Source: Streptomyces minutiscleroticus (lineage in GTDB: Bacteria > Actinomycetota > Actinomycetes > Streptomycetales > Streptomycetaceae). From it: 64,000 bases of DNA. The position numbers and the translations under genes are program-made. Shown piece by piece: positions 32,893-42,149 of this stretch. The first letter of the stretch is position 1; the number at the start of each line of letters is the position of its first letter. The notes beneath the pieces were generated by a model that saw only the letters and a list, made by a program, of their open reading frames with translations, ran no database searches and was not told the DNA's origin. The stretch lies in assembly GCF_014650875.1 (NCBI RefSeq), contig NZ_BMVU01000008.1:62001-126000 (forward strand). Direction: 5' to 3'.

Positions 32893-35139
32893 GTGGCCAC
32901 ATTCCTCTTCACCATCGGCCGGTTCTCCTTCCGCCGTCGCTGGTTCGTTGCGGTGTTCTGGGTCGGCCTGCTGGTCCTGGCGGGCCTGCTCGCCGCCCAG
33001 GCACCTGCCGCGCCACCCAATGACGACTCCATGCCCGGCACCGAGGCGCAGCAGGCGTACGACCTGCTCGACGAACGCTTCCCCGGCAGCGCCGCCGACG
33101 GCGCCACCGCCCGCGTCGTCTTCCACACCGAGCACGGCAAGGTGACCGACGCCGCGGTCAAGGAGACCGTCACCCGCACCGTCGGGGAACTGGGCACCGG
33201 CTCCCAGGTGGCGCGGGTCACCGACCCGTACGCCACCGGCACGGTCAGCGCCGACGGCACCACCGCCTACACCCAGGTCACCTACGAGGTCCCCGCCAAC
33301 GAGGTGAAGGACTCCGCCCGCTCGGCCCTGCTGGACACCGTGGACGACGCCCGCTCCGACGGACTCACGGTCGAGGCGGGCGGCAACGCGGTCAGCGAGT
33401 CGATGCAGGCCGGCCACAGCTCCGAGGCGATCGGCCTGGCCGTCGCGGCCCTCGTGCTCGTCGTCACCTTCGGCTCACTGGTGACGGCCGGGCTGCCGCT
33501 GCTCACCGCGCTGCTGGGCGTCGCCATCGGCGTCTGCGCCATCCGGGTGCTGTCCGAGCCGCTCGGCCTGGGCTCGACGACCTCGGTGCTCGCATCGATG
33601 CTCGGCCTGGCGGTCGGCATCGACTACGCGCTGTTCGTCGTCTCCCGATACCGCTCCGAGCTCGCCCGGGGCCGCGAACGCGCCGACGCCGCCGGACACG
33701 CGGTCGGCACGGCAGGCTCTGCGGTGGTCTTCGCCGGTCTGACGGTGATGATCGCGCTGGCCGGGCTGAGCGTCGTCGGCATTCCGATGCTGACGCAGAT
33801 GGGCCTGGCCGCGGCCGGCACGGTGCTGCTGGCCGTCCTGGTCGCCGTCACCCTGGTGCCCGCGCTCCTCGCCGTCGCCGGGCGCCGGATCGAGCCGGCC
33901 GCCGACCGCGCCTCCCGCCGTACGAACCGTGGAACCACGGATCGCGGGGAGGAGAGCCGCGAACGCGAACCGGCCGGTGTGCGCTGGGCCGGCTTCGTGA
34001 TGCGGCGCCCGCGTCGGGTCCTGCTGGCCGGGGTCGTCGTGCTGGGGGTGCTGGCCATCCCCGTCGGCTCCCTGGAGCTGGCTCTCGGAGGCGACGAGAG
34101 CAAGCCCGCCTCGACCACCCAGCGCCGCGCCTACGACCTGGTCGCCGAGGGGTTCGGGCCCGGCTGCAACGGCCCGCTGACGGTGGTGCTGGACGCCGGG
34201 CGGAACGGCGATGCGAAGGTCTCGGCCGAAACGGCCGGCGGCCGTATCCGCGGCATGGACGGTGTCGCCTCCGTCGGACAGCCCCGCTTCGACGAGGCCG
34301 GCACCACCGCCGTGCTGACCGTCGTCCCCGACAGCACCCCTTCCGGAACGGAGACCACCGCGTTGGTCGACGCCCTGCGCGAGTCCGCGCTGGAGCAGGC
34401 GACCGATGCGAAGGTGCTGGTCACCGGGGTGACCGCGATGAACGCCGATGTCTCCCAGAAGCTCTCCGACGCCCTGGTCCCCTACCTCGTGCTCGTCGTC
34501 GGCCTGGCCTTCCTGCTGCTGATCGCCGTCTTCCGGTCGGTGCTCGTACCGCTCAAGGCCGCACTGGGCTTCCTCCTGACGATCCTGGCCGGGCTGGGCG
34601 TGGTGGTCGCGGTCTTCCAGTGGGGCCGGCTCGCCCCGCTGGCCGGGGTCGAGGTGCCGGGGCCGGTCGTCTCGATGATGCCGATCTTCATGGTGGGCGT
34701 GGTGTTCGGCCTGGCCATGGACTACGAGGTGTTCCTCGTGACGCGGATGCGCGAGTCGTACGTCCACGGCCGTTCGCCGCGCGAGGCGATCGCGGACGGC
34801 TTCCGGCACAACGCGCGCGTCGTCACCGCCGCCGCCGTCATCATGATCTCGGTGTTCGCGGCCTTCACCGGCTCGGACGAACAGATGGTGAAGACCATCG
34901 GCCTCGGCCTCGCGGTCGCCGTGCTCCTGGACGCTTTCGTGGTCCGCATGACATTGGTGCCGGCCGTCCTGGCGCTGCTCGGTGACCGTGCCTGGCGGCT
35001 GCCCCGCTGGCTGGACCGGCTGGTGCCCGACGTCGACGTGGAGGGCGAGAAGCTCGTCGCGCGCGACCGCCGGGAGCCGGTAGCGGCGGCCGCGTCTTCG
35101 GCCGTCGAGCCGGCCCGCACCGACCGGGCGGGCTCGTGA
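32893..35139 (+). CDS. MMPL-family RND transporter
   Basis: 748 residues from GTG 32893. The topology is two repeats of one helix, a large extracytoplasmic loop and five helices. Repeat 1 has FVAVFWVGLLVLAGLLA, a loop with QAYDLLDERFPG, and AIGLAVAALVLVVTFGSL; repeat 2 begins VLLAGVVVLGVLAIPVG. The proton-relay motifs GLAVGIDYALFVVSRYRSEL and VFGLAMDYEVFLVTRMRESY (D/Y pairs) are intact in both halves. It is an inner-membrane proton-driven exporter of lipids, polyketides or drugs. Its stop overlaps the next start (GTGA at 35136), and a two-component system follows, suggesting signal-controlled export. Confidence 0.92.
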   Translation: MATFLFTIGRFSFRRRWFVAVFWVGLLVLAGLLAAQAPAAPPNDDSMPGTEAQQAYDLLDERFPGSAADGATARVVFHTEHGKVTDAAVKETVTRTVGELGTGSQVARVTDPYATGTVSADGTTAYTQVTYEVPANEVKDSARSALLDTVDDARSDGLTVEAGGNAVSESMQAGHSSEAIGLAVAALVLVVTFGSLVTAGLPLLTALLGVAIGVCAIRVLSEPLGLGSTTSVLASMLGLAVGIDYALFVVSRYRSELARGRERADAAGHAVGTAGSAVVFAGLTVMIALAGLSVVGIPMLTQMGLAAAGTVLLAVLVAVTLVPALLAVAGRRIEPAADRASRRTNRGTTDRGEESREREPAGVRWAGFVMRRPRRVLLAGVVVLGVLAIPVGSLELALGGDESKPASTTQRRAYDLVAEGFGPGCNGPLTVVLDAGRNGDAKVSAETAGGRIRGMDGVASVGQPRFDEAGTTAVLTVVPDSTPSGTETTALVDALRESALEQATDAKVLVTGVTAMNADVSQKLSDALVPYLVLVVGLAFLLLIAVFRSVLVPLKAALGFLLTILAGLGVVVAVFQWGRLAPLAGVEVPGPVVSMMPIFMVGVVFGLAMDYEVFLVTRMRESYVHGRSPREAIADGFRHNARVVTAAAVIMISVFAAFTGSDEQMVKTIGLGLAVAVLLDAFVVRMTLVPAVLALLGDRAWRLPRWLDRLVPDVDVEGEKLVARDRREPVAAAASSAVEPARTDRAGS

Positions 35140-36548
35140 TCCGCCGCCAGGAGCCCGTGCGCTGCGCCGGTGCCCTACGCAACGCCGCCGAAGGCGCGCT
35201 GGCCGTGCTGGCCGCACTCGCCGTGATGGCCGTCGCCGCGCTCGCCGGTCTGCTCGCCCTGGATGCCGGCGACCGTGCCTTTCCGCCCCGGCTGCTGCCG
35301 GCCGTGCTGAGCATGGCCGTCGGCGGACCTGTCGGCCTCGTGTCGGACGCCGCGGGCGGCGGGTGGCCGGGCGGACGCCTGGGCATCGGCCTGGAGGGAC
35401 GGGTGGCGGCTGTGCCGCTGACACTGACGTTTCTCGGCGCGGTGGTGCTCGGCACCGGGTTCTTCCGCCCGCTGCGCCGCCGCGGCCGGCCCGGCGGCGA
35501 ACTGCTGCTGGCCCGCGCCGCGGGGGCGCTGACCGCCGTCCTGCTGTCGGTCCCGGCGCTGGCCGCGCTCGGCCACGGCACCGCCGAACTCCCCGTGGGC
35601 GTGACCGGCCGGCTGCGGGGCGGGGACACCGGCACCGCGCTCGGCCGGCCGGGCGGCGGGGGCGCGCTGTCCTCGATCGGCTTCCGTACCGAGGTGCTGC
35701 CGACGACCTGCACCGCCCTGCTCGGCGTCGTCGTACTGCTGCTGCTCGGCTGTGTCGTGGCCCGGCGCACCTCCTTGCCGAAGCCGCTCGCCCTCGGCCG
35801 GGGGCGCCTGCAGTGGCTCCCTGCCGCCTCCGCCCTGATCGGGGTCCTGACCGCCGTCGGCTGCTTGTCGCTGGTGTTCGGCGTGCTCGCCGCGGCGATC
35901 GCGCTGACCGGCCAGGAGGAGCCGGCCCGGGTCGCGGGGGTACTGCTGCTGGCAGGCCCGAACCTGATCGTCGTACTGCTCAGCTCCGGGCTCGGCGCGT
36001 CCTGGACGGCCGGGACGCAGCGCGAGCAAGCGGACGGCGGCGGGCTGATCGGCGCGCTCCTCGGAGCCCGGGGAAGCGGCGGGACGACCGACCGCGTCCT
36101 CCCGCTGGACGACCGTACGGTGGCCGGCGCTCCGCTGTGGCTGCTCGGCCTGCTGGTCCTGCTGGGTGTGCTGCTGCTCACCGGCTACCTGACCGCCGCG
36201 CGCACCCCGGCCCGTACCGCCCGCGAGGCAACCGACGCCCTGCTCGGCCGGCACCTCGCGTGCGCCCTGCGCACCGGCGCGGTCTTCGCGGCCGCGCTGC
36301 TGCCGCTGGTGTGGCTGGCCGAAGCGGACGCGTGGCTCACCGTCAGCGCCATGGGCAGCGACCTGGCCCGCGTCACGGCCGAGCTGGACGGCACGGCGGG
36401 GATCTGTGCGCTCACCGGCTTCCTGCTGGCCCTGGGCGCGGGCTACTGCGGCAGCCGGCTGCACGGACTGCGGGCGACCCGGCGCAGCGGGGCGTCCATA
36501 TGGTCTGCTGAACCGCGGCAGGTCTCCAGGACGCGACCTGGCCGCTGA
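35136..36548 (+). CDS. Streptophobe-family membrane protein
   Basis: 470 residues from GTG, coupled to the MMPL gene by a 4-nt overlap. Around 10 hydrophobic segments (ALAVLAALAVMAVAALAGLL, LPLTLTFLGAVVLGTG, CTALLGVVVLLLLGCVVA, VLLLAGPNLIVVLLSSGLGA and others) and a conserved G-rich N-terminal loop, SMAVGGPVGL. These Streptomyces proteins are membrane-embedded with no known function. Translational coupling to an MMPL pump and proximity to a kinase suggest a transport accessory or a sensor. A C-terminal tail of polar residues follows the last helix. It ends 55 bases before the response regulator. Confidence 0.8.
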   Translation: MIRRQEPVRCAGALRNAAEGALAVLAALAVMAVAALAGLLALDAGDRAFPPRLLPAVLSMAVGGPVGLVSDAAGGGWPGGRLGIGLEGRVAAVPLTLTFLGAVVLGTGFFRPLRRRGRPGGELLLARAAGALTAVLLSVPALAALGHGTAELPVGVTGRLRGGDTGTALGRPGGGGALSSIGFRTEVLPTTCTALLGVVVLLLLGCVVARRTSLPKPLALGRGRLQWLPAASALIGVLTAVGCLSLVFGVLAAAIALTGQEEPARVAGVLLLAGPNLIVVLLSSGLGASWTAGTQREQADGGGLIGALLGARGSGGTTDRVLPLDDRTVAGAPLWLLGLLVLLGVLLLTGYLTAARTPARTAREATDALLGRHLACALRTGAVFAAALLPLVWLAEADAWLTVSAMGSDLARVTAELDGTAGICALTGFLLALGAGYCGSRLHGLRATRRSGASIWSAEPRQVSRTRPGR

Positions 36549-36603
36549 TCCACGACCGGCTCCCGCGCACCCGGGCGGCCTCTTGAGAGGGCGACGACAC
36601 ACC

Positions 36604-37320
36604 ATGGCGACAGCACCGCAGGACCACCTCCTCGTCGTCGACGACGAGCCCACCGTCCGCGAACTGCTGCGTGCCGCGCTGCGGTACGCAGGCTTCGAGG
36701 TCGACGCCGCCGCGACCGGGAGGGAGGCACTCGAACTGGCCGCCCACCGCATGCCGGACCTGGTACTGCTCGACGTGATGCTGCCCGACCTCGACGGCTT
36801 GGAGGTGATCCGGCGGCTGCGCGCCCGGCCCCGCTCGGCCCGGCGCGGCGCGGGCGGCGACGTCCCGGTGCTGTTCGTCACCGCCCGCGACGGCCGGCAG
36901 GACCGGCTCAGCGGGCTCCGGCTCGGCGGCGACGACTACGTCACCAAGCCCTTCGACCTGGAGGAGCTGATCGCCCGCATCCGCGCCGTGCTGCGCCGCA
37001 CCCGCGGCGACGACCCGGACCGGCTCGCCGTCGCCGACCTGGAACTGGACCCCGGCGGGCACCACGTCACCCGGGCCGGGGAGACCGTGCGGCTGTCCCC
37101 GACGGAGTTCCGGCTGCTGCACTTCCTGATGACCAACGCCGGCCGCACCATGTCCAAGAACCAGATCCTCGACAGCGTCTGGGACTACGACTTCGGCGGC
37201 GACACCGGCATCGTCGACACCTACATCAGTTATCTGCGGCGCAAAATCGACCGGCGCGAACCCAAGCTCGTCCACACCGTGCGGGGCGTGGGCTACGTGG
37301 TGCGGGGGCCGCGGCCGTGA
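36604..37320 (+). CDS. OmpR/PhoB-family response regulator
   Basis: 238 residues. Receiver: LLVVDDEPTVRELL, D57 in LVLLDVMLPDLDG, FVTARDGRQDRLSGL, and GGDDYVTKPFDLEELIARI with the intact Tyr and Lys. Winged helix: LSPTEFRLLHFLMTNAGRTM, SVWDYDFGGDTGIVDTYISY, LRRKIDRREPKLVHTVRGVG. It closely resembles the TrcR/PrrA-like subfamily of actinobacteria. The ATG at 36604 follows gagagggcgacgacacacc. It is coupled to its kinase through a 4-nt overlap (37317-37320) and lies downstream of the MMPL and streptophobe genes, which it may regulate. Confidence 0.93.
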   Translation: MATAPQDHLLVVDDEPTVRELLRAALRYAGFEVDAAATGREALELAAHRMPDLVLLDVMLPDLDGLEVIRRLRARPRSARRGAGGDVPVLFVTARDGRQDRLSGLRLGGDDYVTKPFDLEELIARIRAVLRRTRGDDPDRLAVADLELDPGGHHVTRAGETVRLSPTEFRLLHFLMTNAGRTMSKNQILDSVWDYDFGGDTGIVDTYISYLRRKIDRREPKLVHTVRGVGYVVRGPRP

Positions 37321-38846
37321 AGCGGTACGCACACGCCCCGCGGCGGCTGCTCGCCCGGATGTCGCTGCGGGGGCGGCTGCTGTGCCTGTCCATAGCGCTG
37401 GTGCTGGTCGGGCTGGTCTCCTCGGGCGTGGTGATGAGCATGTCGCTGCACGGCTACCTGGAGGACCGCACCGACGAACGGCTGCTGCTGACCGGGCAGG
37501 TGGCGGCGCGTCTGTCACCGCCGTCCGTCGCCTCCGACGCCTCCCGGTCGCTGCGCGCGATCGGCCTCGGCGGCGACACGGTGGTGACCTACGTCGACGA
37601 CACCGGCGCGGTCCGCCGGACGTTCGACGCCAGCACGGCGCCGCCCGGAGGCGGCCCTGACCTGCCCGCACTGGACCGGGACGCGGTCGTGGCCCGGCAG
37701 GGACGGCCGTTCACCGTGCCCGCCCACGACAGCGGCCACCAGTGGCGGATCGTCGCCCTGGTCCAACCGGACCAGCGGCTGATGCCCGCCTCCGACGCCG
37801 AGGAACCCGGCAGCGTCATCGTGGCGACCTCCCTGGACGACGTGGCCGGCATCATGCGCAAGACCCGGAACGTCTCCACCGCGGCGGGCCTGGTGCTGCT
37901 CGGCGTGCTCACCGTGGCGGGCTGGTTCGCGGTACGCTCCGGGCTGCGCCCGCTGACCCGGATCGAGGAGACGACCTCGGCGATCACCGAGGGCAGCTTC
38001 TCCCACCGGGTCCCCGAACTCGCGGGCCCGCGGACCGAGGTGGGACGGCTGACCGCCTGTCTGAACGAGATGCTGGCCCAGATCGACACCGCGTTCACCG
38101 CGCGGGCCGAGGCGGAGGCACGGATGCGGCGCTTCTTCGCCGACGCCAGTCACGAACTGCGCACACCCCTGGCCGGTATCAAGGGCTACACCGACCTGTA
38201 CCGGATGGGCGCGCTGCCCGAACGCCGGGACGTCGATCACACCATGACCCGGATCGCCGCGGAGTCCGAGCGGCTGACCCGGCTGGTGGAGAGCATGCTG
38301 CTGCTGGCCCGCCTCGACGAGGACGCGCACCGTCCCGCGGACTCGGACGCCGACCTCGCCTTTCCGCTCGACGCCGCCCCGATGGACCTGCGCACCCTGG
38401 CCGCCGACGCCCTGCGCGACGTCCGGGCGCTGGACGCCGGCCGTCCGGTCACCCTCACCGGGCCCGGCGGCGGCCGGCCGGCGGGGGCGCCGGCGCTGGC
38501 CGACGAGGCGCGGCTGCGGCAGGTCGTCACCAACCTGGTCGGCAACGCCGTTACGCACACCCCGCCCGGCACCCCTGTCCGCATCGGCGTCGGCGTCATC
38601 GACGGCCATGCGGTCCTGGAGGTCGCGGATCACGGTTCCGGACTGCCGCCCGAGGAGCACGCCCTAGTCTTCGACCGCTTCCACCGCGCAGACGCCGCCC
38701 GTACCCACCACCCCGACTCCGGCTCCGGCCTGGGCCTGTCCATCGCCCGCTCGCTGACCGAAGCCCAGGGCGGCCGACTCGCTCTGATTCCGACTCCGGG
38801 CGGAGGCTGCACGTTCCGCGTGCTGCTACCGGTGCACCACACCTGA
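37317..38846 (+). CDS. Sensor histidine kinase, partner of the 36604 regulator
   Basis: 509 residues. One helix at about 22-42, an extracytoplasmic sensor domain of about 150 residues, a second helix near 190-206, then HAMP (LRPLTRIEETTSAITEGSFS). The HisKA box is RRFFADASHELRTPLAGIKG with H279, and RLTRLVESMLLLARLDED follows. ATPase: LRQVVTNLVGNAVTHTPPGT, VADHGSGLPPEE, ALVFDRFHRADAAR and GSGLGLSIARSLTEAQGG. It is complete. The sensor domain should monitor the cell envelope or periplasm-like space; with the MMPL exporter this suggests a response to membrane stress or a transported compound. Confidence 0.93.
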   Translation: MKRYAHAPRRLLARMSLRGRLLCLSIALVLVGLVSSGVVMSMSLHGYLEDRTDERLLLTGQVAARLSPPSVASDASRSLRAIGLGGDTVVTYVDDTGAVRRTFDASTAPPGGGPDLPALDRDAVVARQGRPFTVPAHDSGHQWRIVALVQPDQRLMPASDAEEPGSVIVATSLDDVAGIMRKTRNVSTAAGLVLLGVLTVAGWFAVRSGLRPLTRIEETTSAITEGSFSHRVPELAGPRTEVGRLTACLNEMLAQIDTAFTARAEAEARMRRFFADASHELRTPLAGIKGYTDLYRMGALPERRDVDHTMTRIAAESERLTRLVESMLLLARLDEDAHRPADSDADLAFPLDAAPMDLRTLAADALRDVRALDAGRPVTLTGPGGGRPAGAPALADEARLRQVVTNLVGNAVTHTPPGTPVRIGVGVIDGHAVLEVADHGSGLPPEEHALVFDRFHRADAARTHHPDSGSGLGLSIARSLTEAQGGRLALIPTPGGGCTFRVLLPVHHT

Positions 38847-38945
38847 CGGAGTCCGGGGATGTCCCGTGATCGATCCACGGTATGCCCGGTGATCTGGCCT
38901 TCTTCGCCACCCAGTGAGGGTCGGGCCGCTACCCGTCGCCGCCGG

Positions 38946-39400
38946 GACGCGGACGGATCGACACCCTGCGCGAACGCGACCTGGATGTGCGGGTGACAGC
39001 CGCCCGGCTCGGCCGGTCACCCCCGACCGTCAGCCGTGGACTGCGCCGCAACAGCCTCCCGCACGACAACGGCGTCTACGACACCGACCTCCCCCACCAC
39101 CGCTTACTCGAACGCAACGGACGGCCGCGCCGCGTCGAACTCTCCGCGGACCCCGAGCCGGGAGCGGAGGTCCAGGCCGAGCTCGCCCTGGAGCGGAGCC
39201 CGGAACAGGTCGCCGCCCACCTGCGTACTCCGTGACCCGACCGCCCCGAGCGGCACCTGTGCCACGAGACGATCCACCGAGCCCTCCACCAGAACGCCAG
39301 AGGCGGCCTGAGCAGGACGGCGACGGGAAACTGCGCACACCGCCGTGTGCGCCGAACGCCGGGCGGCTGCGGTCGGCGTCCGAGCGGGCAGGGCCCACCC
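38946..39400 (+). pseudogene. IS30-family transposase remnant
   Basis: In frame order: RIDTLRERDLDVRVTAARLG, RSPPTVSRGLRRNSLPHDNG, VYDTDLPHHRLLERNG and LALERSPEQVAAHLRTP, then TGA, then in a shifted frame RHLCHETIHRALHQNARGGL. These match the helix-turn-helix and linker of IS30 transposases. The catalytic C-terminal half is missing. Confidence 0.7.
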
Positions 39401-39637
39401 TTTGATTTCGCGGCTCCCTTCGGCGGCCTTGGCGGCCGGGTCAGCACGGTCGTGCCGCGAGGGGAGGGGTGCACATGCCACCGCCCGGGGCGGGCGGAGT
39501 GGGGCGTACGGGTGAGGTGGAAGCGAAATGAGGGGCATACGCGAGCACGATCGGAGTGGCGTGGAGCGGCGTGGGGTGCCGTCGGGAACTGTTGCGTCGA
39601 ACCTGCCCGTGTTCCGCCCGTACCACAAGGAGCCCTG

Positions 39638-40510
39638 ATGACCGGTCGGGCACCGTCTGCTGCTCTGCGCGCTCTGCGTGCGCTGTTCGCCGCCACCGTG
39701 CTGGCCGGCGCCTCCCTCACCACCGGCATGGCCCACGCCGCTCCGTCGGCGGCCCGAAGCGGAGGATGGAACGACTACGCCTGCAAGCCCTCCGCGGCCC
39801 ATCCGCGACCGGTCGTGCTGATCCACGGCACGGGGGCGAACTCGGTCGTCAACTGGCCCGTGCTCGGTCCGGATCTGGTGCGGCGCGGTTACTGCGTCTT
39901 CGCTCTCGACTACGGCCATGTGGGCCTGCCCCTGAACCACGGTCTGGGGCCGATCGAGAGATCCGCCCGGCAACTCGACGCTTTCGTCGACCGAGTGCGC
40001 GCGGCGACCGGGGCCCGCGAGGTGGACCTGGTCGGCCACTCACAGGGTGGTCTGATGCCTCGTTACTACCTCACTTACCTCGACGGCGCGGACGAGGTGC
40101 ACCATCTCATCGCCATCGCCCCACCCAACCACGGCACCACTGTGCAGGGACTGGCCCATGTGGTGCGCGCGGCCGGGCTCGAGCCGGCGCTCATGCGCAC
40201 GTTTCCGGCCATCCCCCAGCAGCTCGCCGGCTCGGCCTTCCTGACCGGCCTCAATGCCGACGGCGACACCGTTCCCGGCGTCCGCTACACCGTGATCGCC
40301 ACCCGCCACGACCGCCTGGTCACCCCCTACACCTCCGCCTTCCTGCGCGGCCCCAACGTGCGCAACATTCTCGTCCAGGATCTGTGCCCGGCCGACCTCG
40401 CCACCCACGCGTCCCTCGGCGTCAGCGACCGCATCGCCCATCATGAGATCCGCAACATCCTCGACCCCGCTCACGCCACCCCCACCACCTGCGCCTCCGC
40501 CCTCTCCTGA
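39638..40510 (+). CDS. Secreted lipase/esterase, alpha/beta hydrolase
   Basis: 290 residues. A Sec signal peptide (basic MTGRAPSAALRALRALFAAT, hydrophobic core to about residue 32, likely cleavage after AHA near 35). The mature enzyme has RPVVLIHGTGANSVVNWPVL (oxyanion HG), the nucleophile elbow VDLVGHSQGGLMPRYYL (S135), and a probable catalytic Asp in VIATRHDRLVTPYTS, with a late His in VSDRIAHHEIRNILD. It resembles Streptomyces extracellular lipases (GHSQGG type). Two Cys pairs may form disulfides. It hydrolyses esters of fatty acids outside the cell. It stands alone; ATG follows acaaggagccctg. Confidence 0.9.
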   Translation: MTGRAPSAALRALRALFAATVLAGASLTTGMAHAAPSAARSGGWNDYACKPSAAHPRPVVLIHGTGANSVVNWPVLGPDLVRRGYCVFALDYGHVGLPLNHGLGPIERSARQLDAFVDRVRAATGAREVDLVGHSQGGLMPRYYLTYLDGADEVHHLIAIAPPNHGTTVQGLAHVVRAAGLEPALMRTFPAIPQQLAGSAFLTGLNADGDTVPGVRYTVIATRHDRLVTPYTSAFLRGPNVRNILVQDLCPADLATHASLGVSDRIAHHEIRNILDPAHATPTTCASALS

Positions 40511-41240
40511 GTACCGCGGACCCGCTCGGCCCGCACCCGGCGGGGGCGGCTGCGTCTCCGTGGCGTGGCCGCGCTCCGGGCGGCTGCCATAACCGTGACC
40601 GTGCCGAGGACCGGTCAGCCGGCCGCCCCGGCCCGGGCCGGCGGTGTCGGCGGCTGCCTCTCCCCGGCGTTGGGCACCAGTTGCCTCATCCCCTCATACA
40701 CCCACGTGGCCGGGGCACTGCCTCCGGGGCCGGAGCGGAACTCCTCACCGCGTGGTGGCCTGCTGCCCGCAGGGCGGAGGACGGGCCGGCCGTCGCAAGC
40801 GGCCACCGACCAGGACCGCATCCGGCACCTGACCGTTGCCCTGCCGCAGTACGCCGCCCGTCTCTTCGGCGCCCAGCAGAGGCCGGCGCCGGTGACCAGC
40901 AGATCGAGGAGATCACCGCCGAGGCGCTCAAGGACGTGTACTTCCAGGACGGCGGCCGCCGCGCGGACCGGTTGGAGGAGATCCGCTTCACCGACGTCGA
41001 GCACCTGGAGATCGAGCTGCAGGAACCGAAGAGGTGCGGCGCCGGGGCTCTGAGAGGGGACCGCGTCATCGACCAATGCTGTGACCTGACGCTCGGCTGT
41101 CGGCTGTCGGCTGTCGGCTGTCGGCTGTCGGTGGTCGTCAGCGTGGGCGTCGAGCGCCCCGTACGGCCCAGGGACGGCCCAGCGGTAGCGAGAGGCACTG
41201 CACGGGTCTGTTGTGTGGATCACGCATGAGGTGACCGGCC
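40511..41240. other. 730-base region with coding debris
   Basis: No intact gene. At about 40890-41037 a plus frame reads QQIEEITAEALKDVYFQDGG, ADRLEEIRFTDVEHLEIELQ and then breaks; it looks like the end of an unrecognised gene. The tandem repeat at 41095-41129 follows. Other frames are shadows. Confidence 0.4.
41095..41129. repeat. Tandem repeat, five copies of ggctgtc
   Basis: Five perfect 7-mers in a row, followed by ggtggtc as a degenerate sixth. It lies outside any recognised gene. As 7 is not a multiple of 3, copy changes would shift any frame across it. Confidence 0.9.
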
Positions 41241-41242
41241 GT

Positions 41243-41370
41243 ATGAGCTGCTTCATGTACGACGTCATGGGAGGAACGGTTGACGATCCCGCCCCGGAGA
41301 CCATGCGCCGGGTCCTGGACGTCCTGGCGGACGCCGATGGCGAGCATCCCGACGCATGGCAAAAGGGAGC
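41243..41370 (+). pseudogene. 5' fragment of an immunity-type hypothetical gene
   Basis: ATG at 41243 reads MSCFMYDVMGGTVDDPAPET, then MRRVLDVLADADGEHPDAWQ. This resembles the N-terminus of small Streptomyces proteins found beside polymorphic toxins. The similarity stops at about 41370, where lower-GC sequence of the toxin-tip type begins in another frame. Confidence 0.4.
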
Positions 41371-41420
41371 CGATATCAGTCATCGGACGCTGGCGAAGCT
41401 CGTGCGACAGGGTCCGAATC

Positions 41421-41627
41421 ATGATGGAGCCCCATGCGGCCGCTTTCCTGCAGCACTGGAGCTTGTACGCTACAGCTGCACAGAACCCGTCGAACGCGCT
41501 GGGTGTGAAGATCATGGTGCAAACGGAAAGAGTGTGGGCCAAGCCCAACGGTGTACTTGGAGCGCCTCCAAAGCCGTACGGGAAGGCTGGTGAGTGGAAA
41601 GATTTCAGACCGGGAGGAGATTGGTGA
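41421..41627 (+). pseudogene. C-terminal toxin-tip fragment
   Basis: An open frame of about 68 residues ends in NALGVKIMVQTERVWAKPNG, then VLGAPPKPYGKAGEWKDFRP and a terminal GDW. The composition (Lys, Asn and aromatic rich, GC clearly lower than its surroundings) differs from neighbouring genes and is like the exchangeable C-terminal tips of polymorphic toxins. The stop TGA at 41625-41627 overlaps the GTG start of the next gene by 4 nt, the arrangement expected of toxin followed by its immunity gene. No upstream delivery domain is attached, so the toxin gene is truncated. Family not identified. Confidence 0.5.
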
Positions 41628-41998
41628 CAGTAAAGCTCAAGCCGGTCGGATTCTATAGCGACACCGAGGTCGGAGAACGCGGTCAGCCGACGCTCGAGAG
41701 CTCGCGGGGGAAATTTACCGGCCCTGTCGATAAGCTTGTCCCGTACCTTCGGAGTGCCCATTTCGTCGCGGTTTCCGGGAGCGGGGTGCATGATGACCTG
41801 GCACCGGACAAACCCCTGATCGGCGCACTGAGCATCCATACGGACGGCGTCTGGGTCTGGCCGAGTTCCTACCCGTACTACGTGGAGACGTATCAGGCGG
41901 ACGTTCCTGTAGAGCTTTTGGAGCTTGCAAGCTCGTATAGGTGGGTCCCTCCCAAGATCCCGGACGATGCTGACTTCGACGAACGGATGCCTTTCTAG
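41624..41998 (+). CDS. Probable immunity protein (124 aa) for the overlapping toxin tip
   Basis: GTG at 41624 follows a strong site, gggaggagattg. The protein reads VTVKLKPVGFYSDTEVGERG, then SARGKFT-like SSRGKFTGPVDKLVPYL, SGSGVHDDLAPDKPLIGALS, and HTDGVWVWPSSYPYYVETYQ before a Pro- and Asp-rich end. Small, acidic and soluble. The block 'TDG.W.W......YYV..Y....P' recurs in small Streptomyces proteins next to toxins, as I recall. Its 4-nt overlap with the preceding tip supports co-translation with a toxin. Lower GC than the surroundings implies horizontal acquisition of the pair. Downstream is a 21-bp terminator hairpin. Confidence 0.6.
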   Translation: MTVKLKPVGFYSDTEVGERGQPTLESSRGKFTGPVDKLVPYLRSAHFVAVSGSGVHDDLAPDKPLIGALSIHTDGVWVWPSSYPYYVETYQADVPVELLELASSYRWVPPKIPDDADFDERMPF

Positions 41999-42022
41999 GA
42001 CTGGTCCCTCAACTCTCGAAAA

Positions 42023-42068
42023 GATCCACTTGGCCCCGCCCTGCAAGCAGGGCGGGGCCAAGTGGATC
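42023..42068. terminator. Very long hairpin, 21-bp perfect stem
   Basis: gatccacttggccccgccct plus one more base at 42023-42043 pairs perfectly with 42048-42068 around a 4-nt loop (caag). It lies 25 bases after the immunity gene stop. Such perfection suggests a strong terminator; the adjacent IS debris makes an element-derived structure also possible. Confidence 0.75.
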
Positions 42069-42149
42069 TACTGAAAGGCCATTTCACGTACAAGGGCATC
42101 GCCGCTGACCTGGGCATCAACCGGACCACCCTGCGCGAGGCAGGTGTGG

